From positions 62,001 to 126,000 of the forward strand of contig JAFDXG010000062.1 in assembly GCA_018268105.1 (NCBI GenBank): DNA of 64,000 nt, in the 5' to 3' direction. Positions 60,342 through 64,000 of this stretch are shown in pieces. This DNA is from Bacteroidota bacterium. Lineage in GTDB: Bacteria > Bacteroidota > Bacteroidia > Chitinophagales > Chitinophagaceae. The notes under the pieces are model-generated. The model was given only the letters and a program-made list of their open reading frames with translations, had not been told where the DNA came from and ran no database searches. Each line of letters opens with the position of its first letter. The first letter of the stretch is position 1. The position numbers were made by a program, and so were the translations under genes.

Positions 60342-62567
60342 TTATTTAGCCGCATCGGTTGCACTAATCACACCCAGGTAACGTCCCATCCAGTATGGGA
60401 GCAGCCATATATCGCCCGCACTTAATTCTTCCCTGCCGTTATCGCCGCCATCAAGGGTAAAGCGATTAGCATTATGCCGGGCAATACGCAATTCATCGGG
60501 GGGTAATACTTCTTTAGTGGACTGTCCTCTGAAGTTGGGTGCTATGAGGTCAATATCTTTTCGCTGGCTGTTAGTTACTCTCCAGCTTGTCATATCGAGT
60601 GGGTATTCCTGCAGATACCATATAGCCTCTTTCAGGTCAAATTCATTAGTACCCGTCAATGCGGTAAATATGTTCCAGGCGCCTTCTTTTTCCGGTCGTT
60701 CAATTTTCCAGTGGTCTATAATGGCGTCTTTATATTTCGCTTTGAGGGTATCATTAAATGCATAGCGATATAATCCCCAATATCCCAGAAAATACATTTC
60801 GTCGTCAGAGTGGTTCCATTCTTCAGAAAGCATTTTGCTCCAGGCGTCTGCGTGGCCAGGGGCTTTTCCTACTTTTTCCATCGGCCACATCAGGTTTTCG
60901 AGATAACCATATTTGTTCATTAGTTCAAAAGCCTTGTCTTTATATATCTCCTTTTTGGTAAAATGATAAGCAGATTGCAGCATGGCAATAATATTGGACG
61001 AATTAATTTTTCTGTCGCCAACACCGAGGGGACGTGCATTTACATAGTCCGGGTTCCACTTACCCCAAAGGGTGGGTTTGCCATCCCAGTCAACCAGGTA
61101 CATATCATGATCTATAATATGTTGCATAAGAGAGTCCATCAATCTTATTGCTGTCTTTTGAATCGCTTCATCATCTACCAGTTCTGCCAATACACTGAAT
61201 ACAAAAATATGTCCGATAGCCTCGTCGCTGCTTGTAGTAGATTTCCAATCCCATTCCGGGTTTGCTGATTGTTTCCATTTATCATTATCGTTCACTTCAA
61301 AACCGTGACGTTCAAACGACCTTGCCGGAAATCCTTTTACCGGATTTATCGAGTACAATCTTTCCATTGCTTCTAATGACTCCCTGCAATTTTGAAGTGC
61401 ATCTGCAGACCTGGTTACGGCATAGCGGAAGGCTTCAGCGCCAAGGTACATGGATGTCCATAAGCCGTCATTGTCTGAATCCTCCATAAATCCGGTAGAA
61501 AGATTGCCTTCTTTCATACGGGTGAGGGTTGCATTGAATCCATTGCGTATATGTCTCAGTCTTACCTGCCTGTCGTAAAAAGCCGCTTTTTGAGCAAGAG
61601 TCATTTCTTTAAAGCATATTTTGCCCAGCCCCGCATCTGTCAACACCAGCACACTCCCATCTTTACCACCCGAAATGTGTTTTACCCTGTCCGATGGCAA
61701 CCAACGCTTTGATGCGTAATAGTTATATTTGCCATCTTTGTTCAGCATAAATGTGCCCTGCTCCGAACCAAACCAGAGGTTACCTCCTAAATCTGCTACT
61801 GAAGTTATAGTTGTACAGGGAAGCCGACGGTTAATCTCTCCCAGTTGTTTACCGTTAAGGGCATCAATCGTCAACCAGCCATTGTTAGTACCGGCAATTA
61901 TTGACTTGCCCTCATTGCTTAGTGCAAAACAGGTAAGGTTATCGGATTTATATAATTCCGATAAATTTTTGCTTTCTGGTGAAAATGCAAAGATTGCTGT
62001 GTTGGTTAAAATCAGGAAGCGTTTTGACGTGCCATCATATAATATATCTATTATGTTTCCCGATGCACTGCCTTCCCACAACAACTTTGAATCTTTATTG
62101 TATTGAAGTTTGTTGCCGGCCGCTATCAGAAAGGAAAAATTTTCTCCTCCGCTTAAAAGCGTTGGAGCGCCGATACTATGTTTACTATATAAAGAACCTG
62201 CCCATGCATTACTCAGCACTGCTTTATCATCAGCATATACAAATTGCTGTTGATACAGTCCTATGGCAGAAAGATTTTTATGTGCGAGCGGACGATAGCT
62301 GCTATCGGGCATCAATTGTCCGGGGTAAAGCATTTCGCCATCATAGGTGTGCAATAGCCCTTTGGAGCTTAAAATTTTAATCACCCCATTGCGGTCTTCA
62401 TATACTTTTTCGAGCACTGCTCCATTGTCACCGTTCAAATACTTTATACTATAATCCTGTACAAAAGGAGCATCCTGATGTACAGGCTGATTACTCAAAT
62501 GTTTACTTCCTGCACAGGAAATAAAAAAACACACCGGTAAAAACAAAAACAAATAATTTTTTTTCAT
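60342..62567 (-). CDS. two-domain lipoprotein: beta-propeller-like plus alpha/alpha-barrel, unknown function
   Basis: A 741-aa lipoprotein (lipobox FISC, Cys about residue 18). Residues 40-330 look like a beta-propeller of the ligand-sensing type, with repeated motifs such as GNLWFGSEQGTFML and DGSVLVLTDAGLGKI. Residues 340-740 look all-helical, as in (alpha/alpha) glycosidase-like barrels: DSDNDGLWTSMYLGAEAFRY, WGKWNPDYVNARPLGVGDRKINSS and LGYWGLYRYAFND. I do not know a named family for the whole protein. The start at 62567 gives a normal lipoprotein signal; the frame goes 14 codons further. It could bind or cut surface glycans, but this is inference. Confidence 0.7.
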   Translation of the reverse strand: MKKNYLFLFLPVCFFISCAGSKHLSNQPVHQDAPFVQDYSIKYLNGDNGAVLEKVYEDRNGVIKILSSKGLLHTYDGEMLYPGQLMPDSSYRPLAHKNLSAIGLYQQQFVYADDKAVLSNAWAGSLYSKHSIGAPTLLSGGENFSFLIAAGNKLQYNKDSKLLWEGSASGNIIDILYDGTSKRFLILTNTAIFAFSPESKNLSELYKSDNLTCFALSNEGKSIIAGTNNGWLTIDALNGKQLGEINRRLPCTTITSVADLGGNLWFGSEQGTFMLNKDGKYNYYASKRWLPSDRVKHISGGKDGSVLVLTDAGLGKICFKEMTLAQKAAFYDRQVRLRHIRNGFNATLTRMKEGNLSTGFMEDSDNDGLWTSMYLGAEAFRYAVTRSADALQNCRESLEAMERLYSINPVKGFPARSFERHGFEVNDNDKWKQSANPEWDWKSTTSSDEAIGHIFVFSVLAELVDDEAIQKTAIRLMDSLMQHIIDHDMYLVDWDGKPTLWGKWNPDYVNARPLGVGDRKINSSNIIAMLQSAYHFTKKEIYKDKAFELMNKYGYLENLMWPMEKVGKAPGHADAWSKMLSEEWNHSDDEMYFLGYWGLYRYAFNDTLKAKYKDAIIDHWKIERPEKEGAWNIFTALTGTNEFDLKEAIWYLQEYPLDMTSWRVTNSQRKDIDLIAPNFRGQSTKEVLPPDELRIARHNANRFTLDGGDNGREELSAGDIWLLPYWMGRYLGVISATDAAK

Positions 62568-62781
62568 GCCTATTTGCAATAAAGTGTATAAAATAAACAG
62601 ATCCTCCATTAAGGGGAAAATCTTCTGTGATTGTCTTCAAGAGTAAGCAAGTACAGGCAAAATAGAGATGAATAAGTCTGATTGATACTCAAATAAGGCT
62701 GTAAATCACAACGACAAGCCTCTTACAAACAGAATTTGATTTAACTTTCATATACATTTTCACACTTTAAAACTCCTGCTG

Positions 62782-64000
62782 ATGATTAAATGGATTTGTA
62801 TTTTTTTATTTTCTGCTTCATGCTTTTCTGCTGCTGCCCAGGAAACCTTTCCGGTGAACGGAGTAGCCGATGATCGCCCCCGCATTTTTGCATTTATTAA
62901 TGCAACTATCATTCAGAATTCAGACGATACCTTACGGAATGCGGGATTAGTAATTGCAAGGGGAAGTATAGTCGCAGTAGGCCGCAATATCAATATTCCC
63001 CGGGATGCCGTGGTGATTGATTGCAAGGATAAATATATCAGCCCCTCTTTTATTGATATTTACAGCGATTATGGTGTGCCGGTTCCTGAACGTAATGCTC
63101 CGCCATACAGCTATAGCGCTCCTGCTCAGCTTACTTCGAATGTAAAAGGTGCATTTGGATGGAACCAGGCAATAAAAGCAAATGTAGATGCGTCTGCAAT
63201 ATTTTCAACAGATGAAAACAAAGCTAAGCTGCTTCGTAGTTTTGGTTTTGGAACAGTACTCACACACCAGAAAGATGGTATTGCCCGTGGTACAGGCACA
63301 GTAGTTACACTTGCCGGCATCAAAGAAAACCTTGCCATGATCAAAGAAAAAGCATCGGCTCATTATTCTTTCAGCAAGGGTACATCCACTCAGAGCTACC
63401 CCACCAGCCTGATGGGGGCAATAGCATTACTGCGTCAGACTTATCTTGATGCAAAATGGTACAAAACTAACCCTTCAACTGAAGGAGTAAACCTGAGCCT
63501 GAAAGCATGGAACAATATTCAAGACCTCCCTCAAATTTTTGAAGCTAATGATAAGTGGGGCGATCTTCGGGCAGACAGGATTGGTGATGAATTTGGTGTT
63601 CAATTTATTATTAAAGGAGGCGGTAACGAATACCAGCGAATACATGAAATGGCAGCCACCAAAGCAGTATTTATACTGCCGGTTAATTTTCCTGATGCAA
63701 TAGATGTAACAGATCCCGATGATGTACGGCTAGCCGCCCTTAAAGACTTAAAACATTGGGAACTGGCGCCATCCAATCCGGCTGCCTTTGAAAAGGCAGG
63801 TATTAGTTTTTGCCTGACAACAGCAGATATGAATGATCCTAAAAAATTTCTGGCTAATATCAGAAAAGCTATTTCTTTCGGACTTTCAGAAAAGCAGGCA
63901 TTCAATGCGCTTACTAAAACTCCGGCCTCGCTGCTTAACATATATGATAAAGTTGGAAGCCTGCAACCGGGTAAACTCGCTAACTTTATAATTAGCTCCG
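62782..64000 (+). CDS. amidohydrolase-like exported protein, 5' part
   Basis: The frame starts with ATG at 62782 and stays open to the window end (406 codons seen). A signal peptide (about 1-20, ending AAAQ) is followed by an amidohydrolase composite domain: IFAFINATIIQNSDDTLRNAGLVIARGSIVAVGRN and the C-terminal-type AFNALTKTPASLLNIYDKVGSLQPGKLANFII near 380-405. At the place of the usual metal-binding FIDxHxH it reads SPSFIDIYSDYGVP, so both His are missing. Exported Bacteroidota members of this kind are often two tandem copies of about 1000 residues, so a second, active half may follow outside the window. Confidence 0.8.
   Translation, partial: MIKWICIFLFSASCFSAAAQETFPVNGVADDRPRIFAFINATIIQNSDDTLRNAGLVIARGSIVAVGRNINIPRDAVVIDCKDKYISPSFIDIYSDYGVPVPERNAPPYSYSAPAQLTSNVKGAFGWNQAIKANVDASAIFSTDENKAKLLRSFGFGTVLTHQKDGIARGTGTVVTLAGIKENLAMIKEKASAHYSFSKGTSTQSYPTSLMGAIALLRQTYLDAKWYKTNPSTEGVNLSLKAWNNIQDLPQIFEANDKWGDLRADRIGDEFGVQFIIKGGGNEYQRIHEMAATKAVFILPVNFPDAIDVTDPDDVRLAALKDLKHWELAPSNPAAFEKAGISFCLTTADMNDPKKFLANIRKAISFGLSEKQAFNALTKTPASLLNIYDKVGSLQPGKLANFIISS

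Overview
The window is ordinary chromosomal DNA of a gliding-lineage member of the Bacteroidota, most likely a Chitinophagaceae-type bacterium. The evidence is the gliding genes gldC, gldH and gldA, two proteins with type IX secretion sorting tails, a SusC-like TonB receptor without SusD, a membrane-bound LytTR regulator, and several promoters of the Bacteroidota form TTTG-N19-21-TAnnTTTG instead of -35/-10 boxes. The DNA is A+T-rich, genes lie on both strands in short operons, and most of the content is housekeeping. No CRISPR array, prophage, plasmid function, rRNA or intact insertion sequence was seen.

Layout. 1-7 kb: end of a glutamate synthase-type gene, a CNNM/CBS membrane protein, a 115-bp miniature transposon with target duplication, gmk, murA (with Asp replacing the fosfomycin-target Cys), a DUF4290 protein with an RGG-like tail, and a T9SS cargo protein. 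6.4-11.7 kb: glycosyltransferase, gldC, yqeY-like, cvpA-like, then lptC, an outer-membrane barrel and coaX on the other strand. 11.9-23.5 kb: GH63-type glucosidase, lysS, dipeptidyl peptidase IV-type S9 peptidase, lpxD, an rsuA/rluE-type pseudouridine synthase behind an attenuator-like leader, yicC, gldH and a two-component pair. 23.5-33.3 kb: a nitrate/sulfonate-type ABC transporter with an unusual TIM-barrel lipoprotein upstream, a LytTR regulator facing a TonB receptor across an array of direct repeats, and a secreted Gfo/Idh/MocA oxidoreductase.

33.4-47.1 kb: DUF389 protein, a broken serine hydrolase gene, tRNA-Asn, superoxide dismutase, the rpmH-rnpA-yidD cluster, murI, the envelope-assembly cluster uppS-bamA-ompH-ompH, nth, an ftsB/divIC-like gene, eno and gldA. 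47.1-64 kb: a small membrane protein and an MHS-type transporter divergent from acs, an RND tripartite efflux operon headed by an unknown 140-aa protein, a SCO/DUF420 pair linked to a T9SS-like protein, a two-domain lipoprotein and the start of an amidohydrolase-like gene that lacks the HxH metal motif.

The genes cooperate mainly in envelope building (murA, murI, uppS, lpxD, lptC, bamA, Skp-like chaperones), gliding and T9SS secretion, and surface nutrient handling. I found no clearly new multi-gene system. The most interesting signals are regulatory or structural: the LytTR/TonB-receptor direct repeats, a terminator hairpin that contains the next gene's promoter, two promoters placed for leaderless transcripts, the four-segment leader before the pseudouridine synthase gene, the miniature transposon, and a perfect EF-hand loop inside a DUF420 membrane protein.
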